A stretch of DNA of 64,000 nucleotides from Paraphaeosphaeria minitans (taxonomy: Eukaryota; Ascomycota; Dothideomycetes; Pleosporales; Didymosphaeriaceae): positions 496,001 to 560,000 of the forward strand of contig WJXW01000016.1 of NCBI GenBank assembly GCA_015832175.1, read 5' to 3'. Made by a program: the position numbers and the translations under genes. The notes below the pieces were generated by a model. It had not been told where the DNA came from and did no database searches. It saw only the letters and a program-made list of their open reading frames with translations. This document shows positions 52,743 to 63,363 of the stretch, piece after piece (position 1 is the first letter of the stretch; the number at the start of each line of letters is the position of its first letter).

Positions 52743-55331
52743 TTAAGGTAGTATGGGTATCTTTTGAATCCACTTCGGCACCTCCTTCCATTCCCGCTCT
52801 TCATACGTCCTCAACAACCGCACCTTCACATCCGCAGCTTTTGCAGTGATCTCAGGAACGCCAAATCGCCGCAGAGGTTGACCAACCCCACAAAAATGCT
52901 CGAATATCTTTTGAAAAACGCAGGGACCGGCAAAATTCTGCAAACCATATATCAATGCCTTCATTTGCTCATCCGTCCATTCCTTCTCATCATCGTCAGG
53001 GCATGGAGACACAGGGGGAACGACCCGCTTCTTGAAAAGGTCTACACGAGAGAAAAGAACTCCGTTTGCGTCTCGTTCTTCTTGCCCCTCCGTCTCTTCA
53101 TCTGTCCACTTCGCAACCTTCTTGTCAAAGTACTCATGTCTCATAGACAATGCATGTCGCCGATGCGCAGAAGGCTCGATTCGGAGTCGGCAGACGTGTA
53201 GCTCGATCCAATCATTCAACTTCTCGATTCGTAAGGCTTCCATCTCCTGTTTTTCCTCCTCATTCTGTTCTCGTTCACGAGTTTCCTGTTCAAGCTCCTC
53301 ATATGCACGTCTCTTCCAAGCCTGGTCCTTGAGATTGCAAAGGATTGTTACATATGCCTGAGACAGCTTGCGTAGGGGAACGATGAGGTGGATCTCCACG
53401 TCCTTAATCAGACGCACGCCTTTGTATCGCGTAGGTATACTAATTCTCCACGCTGCAACTCTGTCATTGAATAAAACGATGGCATTGACTAACGGAGCGA
53501 CAATTCGCATGGCGTCCAAAGATGACTCGAAGACACGATACTTCTGTAAGAGCCAGTCATAAAGTGACTTCAAGTAGCTTACGACCTGTCGAAACAGATA
53601 AGCATAAGCGTCAATCTTGAGCGATTTGCGCTGCTTGTCGTCACTGCCAGCTCCGTATTTTGAAAGCGACTTTTGTATGTTTTTCGTCGTAATGGACACC
53701 TCGTCCAGGGTTGATTCAGGATCGGCGAGCAAGTCCAAAGCTATTCGACATGCGTCTTTGACGGCCATAGCATCCTCGGTTCGGCAGTTTCCGCTATGCT
53801 CTGCGGACTCCAAAAACTTGAAGACCATGTCCATTCCAGGATATTGAGCATTGTGGTCGTGCTCACGATCTTCGTCATCCTCGCGCGCCTCGTCGTCTTC
53901 GCCATCTGAAATGTCTTCGTCACTAGACTGTTCAGCTTCATCTACCTCTGTGGCTACCCGGTCCGGATCATCTTCTTCCTCCATATCGGGCTCATTCTGC
54001 ACGTTATCAGCCGTGTTTAGGGCAGCTTTGTTGGACTTTTGTGGGCGATGACGTTGAGAGGTGTCTCGCTTTGAGCGCTCGCTGTGCGTAGTGGATACAG
54101 AGACGGGGTCGTTGGGTTTCGTTGCCGTCTTTGACCGTGTCTGTCTCGTAGCAGCACCTTCGCTATTCCCATCCTTAGGACCGGATCTAATCTCCGAGTA
54201 CCCAAACTTCTTCGACGCCTGTGGAAGGTTATCCTTTCGGGGTCTGGACGCTAGTTCCCGGGGCTGAGGCTCATGTTGCGCTTGTTTGGTAGGACGAGAG
54301 CTTTCGATTGTGTCCACTTCGCTATCGAATTGTATGTCCAGTCCAGTCATGAGTTTTGACGGCTTTAGTCGCGTGATTTTCCGACGCTTCGGAGGCTGGG
54401 GCTTTCGGATTTCGAGATCCTGTTCAGGTGGTTTCTGCGCAGACTGAGGTGGTTCGGCCTGATGGTAGTGCTCTGGAGGATAAGTTCCTGCTTGCTTCGC
54501 ATTTGCAGCCCATGTGCTTCGAACGTGAGGATATGCGGAGGAAATGACTACTTGTGGACTTGTAGCTCGGTGAGGGCCATCCCTGCTTTTCGATTGGCCC
54601 GCCTTGCCCGTTTCATCTTCAGCTGAGCCCTTGCGTGTGGACTTGGCTGGTCGACCTGTTTTTTGGGCCTGTTTCCGAGGCTTGCGCTTGCTTGGAAGTA
54701 GTTCTTGTCCCGGCTCTTTAAAAGGGTCACTGGGCAGAACTTTGCTGGTCTCAGTAGACATCTCTGGTACCTTCTCGAAATGGTTTCCATGTGTTCTAGG
54801 TACGGATGGAGATACTGCCGGCGCTTCTCTTGTTGTCTCTTCTGTCTCCGGAGGTGTAAGGGGTGCATGTGCTTCGAACTCTGGCGAGACATGGCGCTGC
54901 ACGCGCCCTTTTGTTTTCTCATCACTTGGCTTCTGGCGGGCTTTCGCGGGTGGCCTAACCGCGGTCTTTTCAGGCGAGGAGAATCCTAATTCGTACAAGT
55001 CTCCCCTTCTCGCCAGGTCGCGACGCGGTTGTTTAGCACGATCTTCGTGCAAGAAGCCCACTGGCTTCAGTTTGCCAACACCACTAGCCCGCGCCATTCT
55101 ATTTGCCCCCACGGGACCGCTCTGCGGTAGGCCATGTGAGGTATGAGAGTGCGAATACGAAGGCGCTGCGGCGACTGTGGGGCGGCGGTCGAGACGGGCG
55201 GCGTTGAGCAAGCTCGCGCTCAGGATGGCTGAACTTGAGGGAGGCTCGTGTGCATGGTGTTGGACCTTTTTGACAGAGGCTTGGATCTCAGCGAAGATCT
55301 GCTGCTCGGCGAGATCGTCGGAGCTCGTCAT
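52743..55331 (-). CDS. Large nuclear-type hypothetical protein, possibly SANT-like C-terminus
   Basis: Single exon, 862 residues from ATG 55331 (MTSSDDLAEQQIFAEIQASV). Residues 1-470 are disordered and rich in Pro, Lys, Ser and Arg, with nuclear-localisation-like runs (KPQPPKRRKITRLKPSKLM). An acidic tract follows (about 470-515). Residues 520-770 form a helical domain (MDMVFKFLESAEHSGNCRTE, YAYLFRQVVSYLKSLYDWLL) with a charged coiled coil (YEELEQETREREQNEEEKQE). The last 75 residues have EKEWTDEQMKALIYGLQNF and FQKIFEHFCGVGQPLRRFG, reminiscent of a SANT/Myb-like fold. A chromatin or nuclear role is inferred from composition. It shares an upstream region with the PP2A activator gene. Confidence 0.72.
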   Translation of the reverse strand: MTSSDDLAEQQIFAEIQASVKKVQHHAHEPPSSSAILSASLLNAARLDRRPTVAAAPSYSHSHTSHGLPQSGPVGANRMARASGVGKLKPVGFLHEDRAKQPRRDLARRGDLYELGFSSPEKTAVRPPAKARQKPSDEKTKGRVQRHVSPEFEAHAPLTPPETEETTREAPAVSPSVPRTHGNHFEKVPEMSTETSKVLPSDPFKEPGQELLPSKRKPRKQAQKTGRPAKSTRKGSAEDETGKAGQSKSRDGPHRATSPQVVISSAYPHVRSTWAANAKQAGTYPPEHYHQAEPPQSAQKPPEQDLEIRKPQPPKRRKITRLKPSKLMTGLDIQFDSEVDTIESSRPTKQAQHEPQPRELASRPRKDNLPQASKKFGYSEIRSGPKDGNSEGAATRQTRSKTATKPNDPVSVSTTHSERSKRDTSQRHRPQKSNKAALNTADNVQNEPDMEEEDDPDRVATEVDEAEQSSDEDISDGEDDEAREDDEDREHDHNAQYPGMDMVFKFLESAEHSGNCRTEDAMAVKDACRIALDLLADPESTLDEVSITTKNIQKSLSKYGAGSDDKQRKSLKIDAYAYLFRQVVSYLKSLYDWLLQKYRVFESSLDAMRIVAPLVNAIVLFNDRVAAWRISIPTRYKGVRLIKDVEIHLIVPLRKLSQAYVTILCNLKDQAWKRRAYEELEQETREREQNEEEKQEMEALRIEKLNDWIELHVCRLRIEPSAHRRHALSMRHEYFDKKVAKWTDEETEGQEERDANGVLFSRVDLFKKRVVPPVSPCPDDDEKEWTDEQMKALIYGLQNFAGPCVFQKIFEHFCGVGQPLRRFGVPEITAKAADVKVRLLRTYEEREWKEVPKWIQKIPILP

Positions 55332-55667
55332 TCTGTAGCGTCTCGCAAGAGGATTGTTGGGGCGCGCCAGAGTCGATGGGTTCTGCGATCAGTCTGCACC
55401 TGTCAGCCGCCGGGCCTGCGCGTAGCCGGGTCGCACATGTATCACACCTATGCACTTCTTGCACTCCATATCGCGAGGTAGTCTGCCGGGTAGTAGAAGC
55501 GGTCGTTGACCGTGCTAGCGACATGCGGTGAGGTCCCGAGCGGGGTAGGGCGGTGAATTCAGTCGGGAGGCTGGCGCGACTGGCAGCAGGAACCAAGCAA
55601 CGCGGTGTCACGAGGGAACGAGCCAAGCCAAAACTCTCCACACCACATCACTGTCCCAACACCCAAC
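55332..55667. other. Divergent promoter region
   Basis: 336 bases between the start codons of the 52743-55331 gene (-) and the PP2A activator gene (+). Both promoters must lie here; no distinct element was identified. Confidence 0.5.
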
Positions 55668-57178
55668 ATGCAAGGCAACCAAACAAGCACGCCTCTGCCG
55701 TCTCGCGCTCTGGAGCCTCTGGATCGAAGTGCAAGCCACAGGTTCAAAGTACCCGTCAAATGCATCAACGATGGAGACCATGTATCGTTCTTTCTCTCGA
55801 GCAAGGCCTATACCGACATCATGACCTTCATTTTCCAGCTGAACGTAGCCATGCTACCCCGTACTACGGAAAAAGAAACATCGGGGGTTGCCAGCGCTAG
55901 GGAGTGGACGCTGCAGGATCCTGATGTGCCTTTCCCACCCATTGTGCAGAATCTCGCCAAGCTTCTGGAGGTCCTGTCGCGTACAATCGACGAAGCACCC
56001 CCAGATCCTGGTCCCCGTCGATTCGGCAACGTGAGCTTCCGGAAATGGTCTGATCTAGTGGGAGAGCGTGTGCCGGATCTTTTGGATCAGTATCTGCCTG
56101 CGGAGGCGCTCGAATCGTTCAAGGATCCATCCGAAGGAGACATAACTGCTAAGCAAGAGATTGAGACCTATCTCATCGGGAGTTTCGGTAGCTCGCAGAG
56201 GCTCGACTACGGCTCGGGGCACGAACTGAGCTTCTTGGCATTTCTGGGATGCTTGTGGAAGCTGGGAGCGTTTCCACTGGGAACAGACGGTGCGACTGAG
56301 CGAGCTGTTGTATTGGGTGTATTCGAACCGTACGTCGGCCCTGTCACTGTTCCATTGTCTAACTGACTCTGGCCGCTCCCAGATACCTTCGGTTGATACG
56401 ACGTCTTATCTTGACATATACTCTCGAGCCTGCAGGATCTCACGGCGTGTGGGGTCTGGACGATCATTCTTTCTTGCCCTATATCTTTGGCTCTGCACAG
56501 TTCTCACCCGCAATATCGTCCCCTGATGAATTCAAAACGGAAGGGTCTCTCCCGTCCGCTCCTGACCCGGGAGATGTAGCCAAGGCAACAGCCGTCGAAC
56601 GTGAGCGCAACCGCAACATGTACTTCAGCGCCATTGGATTCATCTACGACGTCAAAAGGGGCCCATTCTGGGAGCATAGCCCCATCCTGTTCGACGTATC
56701 TGGGGTCAAAGCGGGATGGGCAAAGATCAACAAGGGCATGATCAAGATGTACAACGCAGAAGTGCTGTCTAAATTCCCGGTTGTTCAGCACTTCCCGTTT
56801 GGTTCACTGTTTGTGTGGGAACGTGATCCTTTGGCCAACAAGATCCAGGCGAGTGTTGGAACTTCATCACAGCCAGAGTCCACTCCCCAATCGGCAATGC
56901 GGGACCCGCTCGGCGATGCCAATCTGCAGACGACAAAGATGCCCTCGATCGGTACCGCCGCACCGTGGGCTTCGTCGCGCATTCCACCGCGTGCACAGGG
57001 ACCAGGCGTTCCCGCTGGCCCCAATCAACCCACAAGGGCGCCGTGGGCGCCCTCGACGTCTCTCCCTCCATCAGGGGGTACGACAACTGCGCCATGGACT
57101 AGGCCGGGAGCAGCCGCTTCGTCAACGACGCGGGGCACAGTGCCTTCACAATGGGCGGACAAGGAGCGGCAGAACTAG
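55668..57178 (+). CDS. RRD1: Serine/threonine-protein phosphatase 2A activator (PTPA), Rrd1-type
   Basis: Two exons, 55668-56329 and 56383-57178, joined in phase 2 across a 53-base intron (CTAAC branch); 485 residues. Clear PTPA-family blocks are present: [87 protein letters not shown] and [19 protein letters not shown] ending in [13 protein letters not shown]. The family acts as a peptidyl-prolyl isomerase that activates PP2A catalytic subunits. The long Pro/Ser/Ala-rich tail with APWA motifs (residues about 380-485) is typical of fungal Rrd1, while Rrd2 is shorter; this is why Rrd1 is preferred. Confidence 0.9.
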
Positions 57179-58134
57179 ACCCACGAAGCTGGTCTTCGAT
57201 CACGATGGTATGCTGACGACTAACGAGGGATGGCTGCATGAGGCGGAGTACGGAGCATCGAATGGTCGGCGGGCATTTGACTACCTAGCGGCTGACGACG
57301 GCATTACAGAAGGCGACAGTGTGTACTGTAGATGATGGAATGCACAATGCACAATGCACACAAGACGGTGTGTTCGGAATCGGAGATGCAAAGAGGCAGT
57401 TCAGTGAAGTGCAGTGCAGTGAAGTGCAGTGCAGTGAAGTGCAGTGCAGTGAAGTGCAGTGCAGTGAAGTGCAGTGCAGTGAAGTGCAGTGCAGTGAAGT
57501 GCAGTGCAGTGAGTGCAGTGAAGTGCATTTATCAAGCAAATGACTCCCCTAGCGTAGGCTGGTACAAGTCTGGTCTAGGGCTGCAAAGGCATGCACGGGA
57601 CACTATTTTTGGAAAGCGCGTTGCACCGTGCGTTTTGGCGTGGCCACTGGCCAGAAGGAAGCCGTTCTAGCGTCTAACGGGCATCGCAGGTCGCAGCTCC
57701 CGCCAGACGCCATCTCACCTCACGCACTCTAATTACACGCCCTCTAGCTACAAAGTACGCTCACCCTGCCTCCGCCGTCTCGTGCTCCCTTTGTCTGTGA
57801 CTACTTTGCCTATATCTTCGATCGTGAGCACCCACCGGCCTGCAAGAGCTGCTTGTTGAGCTTCACCGTCACTATGCCTGGCGTTCGTGAGTACCGTTTG
57901 GCTTCAATTCACTTCACCGGCGGCTCTCCCGCAATGGCGCTATGCTCTCGAGCGCCTTGTCCCATCATAACCTGCACCTCGATAGATTCCGTTTGCCTGC
58001 CTTCCATCTGCTTCTCTCGTCGCGCAATCTGCTCTCTGTCCACGCCGTCGCTTCCCACCTTCCCATACACGTCCGAACCCTCAACCACTCAATTGCTCAA
58101 CGCTCGTCGTCCAACGACGTGATATCCATCTAAC
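57179..58134. other. Intergenic, with a 15-base minisatellite
   Basis: 3' side of the PP2A activator and the leader of the Ala/Pro-rich gene. At 57873, ATGCCTGGCGTTC followed by GTGAGT could be an upstream exon, but no matching acceptor was found. Confidence 0.4.
57406..57510. repeat. 15-base minisatellite, seven perfect copies
   Basis: GAAGTGCAGTGCAGT repeats seven times without change, followed by a shortened unit. Like the array at 7036-7145, each 15-base unit is made of three similar pentamers and lies a few hundred bases or less downstream of a gene end. Confidence 0.97.
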
Positions 58135-59106
58135 ATGCGTCCGCGCAATAAAGCTCTCGACGTGGTCGACAAGGCCAAGGCCGTCTTCAAGAACATCTTC
58201 GGCAGCAAGAAGAAGAACAAGAAGGACCAGGCAACGCCCACCGCTGCTGCTCCCGCCGAGGCCTCTACCTCCACCGCGAAGCCCACCGAGACGACCACGG
58301 CCGTTGCACCTGCTCCCGCCGCCGCCGCCGCCCCCGAGCCTGCGCCCGCGGCATCGAAGAGCGACGCTCCGGCTGCTGCTCCTGCGCCCGTCCCTGTCGC
58401 TGCTGAGGGTGAAGACAAGAAAGCAGAACAGGCCGCTCTCGCCGAGGTGAAGAAAGCGACTCAAAGTAGGTCATCTCCTAGTTTCAAGTTCTACGGACAG
58501 CAATGCGACGACGGATCGAGACGAAGACACAAAATCGGCACGGACGCGACGCACTTCTAGGAGGGTCTCAACTGCTCAAGTCGTCCCACATGCAGTACCA
58601 AGTCAGTGGCTTGAGCACCGTTTGCCTTGAGAAGACGAGAACCGCTACGACGTCCCGACTTTCACGACATCACGCATTTCACGACTTCACACATTTTACG
58701 ACTTGACGCATTTCGCGACTTCACGCATTTCACGACACCATCACGACCTACAATACCCCTTCCGGACGACTTGATTTTCCGTACTGTACACTGACTTGTA
58801 ACCACTTTAGCTCCCGAGCCTGCGGGTGCCACTGCTCCTGCCCCGCCAACTGCGACCGCCGCCCAGGAGCCCGCCGCCCCCATCGCAACTGAGCCCGCGG
58901 CTACCGAGGCCAAGGTGACTGGCGCTCCCGCTTCCGCCCCAGCTGCGCAAGAACCACTGCCCGAATTCCCGGCTACTAAACCTGCCCCCGGTATGAGTGC
59001 AACCAGCGGTCCTCTGAGCGACGAGCCCGATTTTGGCGCTCCGGCTGCTGCTGCTCCAACCACGGAGACAGCTCCTGCCGCTGCCGCTCCCACCGAGAAG
59101 GTGTGA
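58135..59106 (+). CDS. Ala/Pro-rich low-complexity protein
   Basis: Two exons, 58135-58465 and 58811-59106, joined in phase 1; 208 residues. The 345-base intron is the longest in the window. The N-terminus is basic (RPRNKALDVVDKAKAVFKNI followed by FGSKKKNKKDQ) and amphipathic. Most of the rest is Ala/Pro/Thr/Glu-rich and disordered. A short end motif (MSATSGPLSDEPDFGAP) is less biased. No domain is known to me. Abundant GCC/GCT codons suggest good expression, but this is weak. Confidence 0.65.
58466..58810 (+). other. Long intron (345 bases) with a 17-base tandem repeat
   Basis: Donor GTAGGT, acceptor TTTAG. Inside, four copies of a 17-base unit like ACGACTTCACGCATTTC lie at 58664-58731. 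Splicing in phase 1 joins KKATQ to TPEPAG. Confidence 0.6.
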
Positions 59107-60490
59107 TATCAGAGAGCATGCGAGTTGTTTTCAGACACAATGTGCGGGCAGGAGCTAATGAATAGAGGTTTTTTCTTTTTTTTTAAGCTTTCCCGTGCTT
59201 TTTCTTTTGCATATCACTATTGTGCGGCAGAGGCAAGAATTCCGCAAGGCTCTGTCCCCTTCCGCACACGATTCAATACCCCGGGGCTGCTGCTAGCGAG
59301 CGACTAGTCATTTGCTTGATTGCGGATATATGAAGAATTTTCAAATCCGGACTAGTATCCTGACGTTCTATGACCATGTTTTGTGATGCTGTGCTGCAGC
59401 CCGTGCAACGCCTACCTGATCACATTCATTCATTGATTATAAACAATAGGTGTCCTTTATTCTGCCTACGGTGCACTTCTAGTGGCTTCAACCTTGAATG
59501 GTTGGCTGGCTCGCGGACAGTTTACTACAAACGCAGGCGCATCTTTTCCACTCTTTTTTCAAACTTCCCACACTTTTCTTCATTCTCCCGCATCTTTGCA
59601 ACACTGGAACAAACGGGCCTCGCAATCATGGCCGCACTCGCAACCCCCATACTGACGGCCAAAAGCTTCTCGGAGAGATACGCCTTGTCATCCCAGTCGA
59701 GAACCGGAACAAAAGGAAAATCAGGAGGCTTCAATTCCCAGAACATGGCCTGGTACTTCTCGCTCGGAATGAAACGGCAGAGAAATACCGAAGCTATCTT
59801 GAGGAAAGATGGCCCCACGTCGAGACTTGGAACATTGGAGTGAGTGATGGTCCCTGAAGCTTTCGTCAACGGCCTCAAAACAGCGTCACTTTACTGGTCA
59901 CAAGGCTTTGAGGAATACGTCTGGACTTGTAGATGTAGGCGAGACCGTACCGCACAGGTTTGAGTCTCTCATTGGAGTAAATGTCCTTCAAGAGCATGTT
60001 TGTGGGTGCTCCTGTGACATCGCACGTTGCAAGAGAATGTACAGTGGAAATCCACAGAAGACACGTTGATGGCTTTGACGTCTGGAAACAAAGCCCAGCA
60101 GTGGGTCATCATGGACAATCATTGTAGAATGGAGATGTTTGCCTCAGGCAGGTGTGATTGGGATATGATTCATCCCTGGTCGCCAGGCCTGGTTAGTGCG
60201 AGTGGCGTGAAAAGCCTAGTGCGGGGCACAAGACGTCAATGAATGTGTGGATGAGCTGCCCCACTACCAGGTGCGCCATCGCCTTGGACACTGCACCCTG
60301 TACCTACCATAGACCCTCAACACCAATTTCTGCCATCCGCCACAAAAAGATACCACCCGTGCGATCGAGAAAAGCGCGCAGAGCCCAGCAACCACCCCAC
60401 CTACCCCGCCGCATCACCACTATCAACGACGACCGCACACCTGCACGCTTTGACCTGCCCGCCACACGCGCGCGCCGCCTTCCATCCACC
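59107..60490. other. 1.4-kb intergenic region
   Basis: Open segments near 59500-59880 occur on both strands and neither has a domain. The plus one reads LVIPVENRNKRKIRRLQFPE and the minus one MFWELKPPDFPFVPVLDWDD. One may be a relic, but I cannot choose. The promoter of HBS1 lies at the 3' end. Confidence 0.35.
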
Positions 60491-63303
60491 ATGCCTCCCA
60501 AAGCAGGCTTCTCCCGCGCGAAGAACGTGGGCTACGACGACGATGATATGTACGACGACTACAGCGAAGAGGAGTATGTTGGCGACGGAGAAGGTGAAGG
60601 CATGAGCGAGGAGGACAAGGAGCAGATGGTCGCGGGCATGGTCAAAGTCAGGGAAGCCCTGGGAAGCGAGTACAACAAAGTCAAAGAGGTCGATATCCAA
60701 GATGCATTGTGGAACTACTACTATGACGTTGGGAAGAGCGTCACCTTTCTCAAGAGTACGTACGGCCGTGTTGCGGTGAGACAAGATGGCTTTTGGGGCC
60801 AGCGCATTGAGAACCACCGTTGTTGGGAGCTTCGCTGACCATCTTGTGATAGATAAATACGCGCCAAAAGCGCCAGCACCAGTTAAACCAAAGGAGGTCT
60901 CTCGTTTCGACCAGGCGGCAGGCGCGGCCGATGCAAAGGCACCCACATCTACCGGTAAGCACATGTTGAGTTGCGGAACAGAGTCAAGGGCCCGCACTGT
61001 GTCGAACTTGGCCATGAGTGGCGACGGGGAGAGCATCGCGAGCCTATGCGAGGCGCTGAGGGATGAGCTTGGGGCCATGTCACGGAAATCACCGTTCACG
61101 GAACGAACAACGCGAAGCCAAGCGCCATCATGTGCTTCCGACTACACATCCGCGCGTACCAAAGACTTCTTCTGGGACGTGCCCTGGGGAAATGTGCCCT
61201 GCAGCAGGCTTGCCACCATCACGGCTCAGCCTGCGCCATACAAAGGCGGCTTGTTGGGCGGCTCTTCTAAGCTCGCAGCTTTGGCAGCGAGGCGGAAGCA
61301 AAAGCAGCAGGAGGAGACCGCAGCGAAGGCAGACGTCACTACCAACGGACTTACGGCAGACAAAGCTGTGGCATTGCTCGACAGGCTCCATATCAGAGAG
61401 AATCCTGCTTCTGCTCCCATCCGCGATGACACGAAACCACGATACCCAAAGAAGCGATCAGACACACCTCCACCGCCAGAGCCTGCCACGGTCGATGATG
61501 AGCCAATCCCCGAGCCCCAAGGAATCCGCATCGAATTTCCCAACCTGCGGGCGAAACAACCGTCCATGTTCGGTGCCATACTGTGCGGTTCCCCAGAGGA
61601 GCCGAGGAACCCGCATATCGAAAGCGCGCTGAGTAACTTTCCGCTGCCGTATGCGAACGCCAAAACTTTCACAGATGCCGACCCTTTTTCAAAGCCCAGC
61701 CCTGACGACTTGGTCAGGCAGGCGCAAGCACGAAGCGCGGGTGCGGGTCGTTGACTTGACTTGCCATTTCTTCTGTATATAACACACTCTAAGTCATGAT
61801 AGGCACGACCAAGGCGAAAACGAAGACAAGAGGAGGCACAGACGGAGAGAAGCTGGCAGAGTCAGTGGAGAAGCTCGTGGTGGAGACTAAAGTCAGAAGC
61901 AAGAATCTTAATGTGGTAGACGAATACAGGAAATGTGGCCTGAAAAGGGTGGCTAATTTCGTCGTGATCGGTAGGTGCCATTCTGCATGTGTTACCCGGG
62001 TGTACAGTACTGACGCAGACGACCAGGTCACGTAGACCACGGCAAAAGCACCCTCATGGGCCGTCTGTTGTACGACCTAAAGGTTGTGGATGAGCGCTCC
62101 GTTGACAAGCTTCGACAAGAAGCTGAGACGATTGGCAAGTCATCCTTTGCACTCGCGTGGCTCATGGATCAGACTCCAGAGGAGAGGGGTCGAGGTGTGA
62201 CCGTCGACATAGCCACAGTACCGTTCGAGACGGAGCAGACCAGCTTCACCATACTAGACGCCCCTGGACATCGAGACTTCATTCCAAACATGATTGCTGG
62301 CGTATCCCAAGCGGATTTTGCAGTCCTAGTAGTTGATGCACAGGAAAACAGCTTCCAGTCTGGATTGAAGGGTCAGACGAAGGAGCATGCGCTGATAGTG
62401 AGGAGTATGGGCGTATGTTGTCCCGCTGCACATGCTACACAGCAGCTATGCTGACCTAACCAGATCCAACGCCTCATAGTCGCTGTCAACAAGATGGACA
62501 CCGTCTCATGGAGCAAAGAGCGCTTCGACAAAGCCCGCCAAGCCACAACAGCATTCTTCGAAACGGCTTCCTTCTCCCTCAAAAACATCACATTCATCCC
62601 ATGCGCCGGCCTCAGCGGCGACAATGTCACAAAGCTTGTGACCGACGAGAACGCAGAGTGGTACTCCGGCCCTACTTTCCTCGAGGCATTGGAAGCCTCC
62701 GAGCCCAAACCCCGTGCCCTCGAGCGCCCGCTGAGACTCACCATCAACGACGTCTTCCGCGGCTCCGGGCAGAACCCCCTCAGCATCTCGGGCCAGATCG
62801 AAGCCGGTACTCTGCAAATTGGAGATGTTGTCCTCACATTGCCCTCCCGCGAGACCGCCACCGTCAAAGCCATCGAGCTCCCCGACGGCTCGCCTGCAGA
62901 CTGGGCTGTCGCAGGCCAGATCCCCACGCTCCATCTAGTCGACATCGACGCCGTACATCTTCGCCTCGGCGACCTACTCTGCGCGCCCACAGATCCTGTG
63001 CGTCTCGTGAAGAGCTTCACGTGCAAGATGCTCGCCTTCGAGCATGTCATGCCGCAGTTTGTGGATGTGTTTCGTGGGAAGCAACAGGCGACCGGGCTGA
63101 TCACTGCGCTGGCGAGTATCCTCAACAAGAACACGGGAGAGGTAACAAGGAGAAAGCCCAGGATAGTGCGACCAGGAGAAGTAGCGCGGGTGCGAATCGA
63201 ACTTGAGGGCTCAGCAGGTCTGCCTTTGGAAGTAGGAGGTAGAATCGTGCTCCGGGACGGCGGGCGGACGGTAGGCGCGGGTTTATTGGAGTCGTACACA
63301 TGA
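60491..63303 (+). CDS. HBS1: Hbs1-family translational GTPase (HBS1/SKI7 gene)
   Basis: Six exons: 60491-60755, 60853-60954, 61165-61740, 61794-61970, 62027-62412 and 62464-63303; 781 residues. Introns are 97, 210, 53, 56 and 51 bases. The N-terminal HBS1_N domain has [19 protein letters not shown] and [23 protein letters not shown] text. The eEF1A-type GTPase is complete: GHVDHGKST (374-382), [14 protein letters not shown] (about 451-455), NKMD (about 511-514) and a CAGLSG G5 loop. Beta-barrel domains II and III follow ([37 protein letters not shown]). Hbs1 works with Dom34/Pelota to rescue stalled ribosomes. Exon 3 carries [12 protein letters not shown] and a [15 protein letters not shown] block of the Ski7-like kind, so the gene may also supply the Ski7 exosome-bridging function. 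Confidence 0.92.
60955..61164 (+). other. Intron 2 of HBS1/SKI7, 210 bases, in frame and stop-free
   Basis: Donor GTAAGC, acceptor CAAAG. Splicing in phase 1 joins APTST to [12 protein letters not shown]. The intron length is a multiple of three and it has no stop, so retention would insert 70 residues. Confidence 0.65.
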
Positions 63304-63363
63304 AATAGATACCTTTCTGGCGAGCCCACGAACCCATTTTACATACAATCTCACTCAAACATT

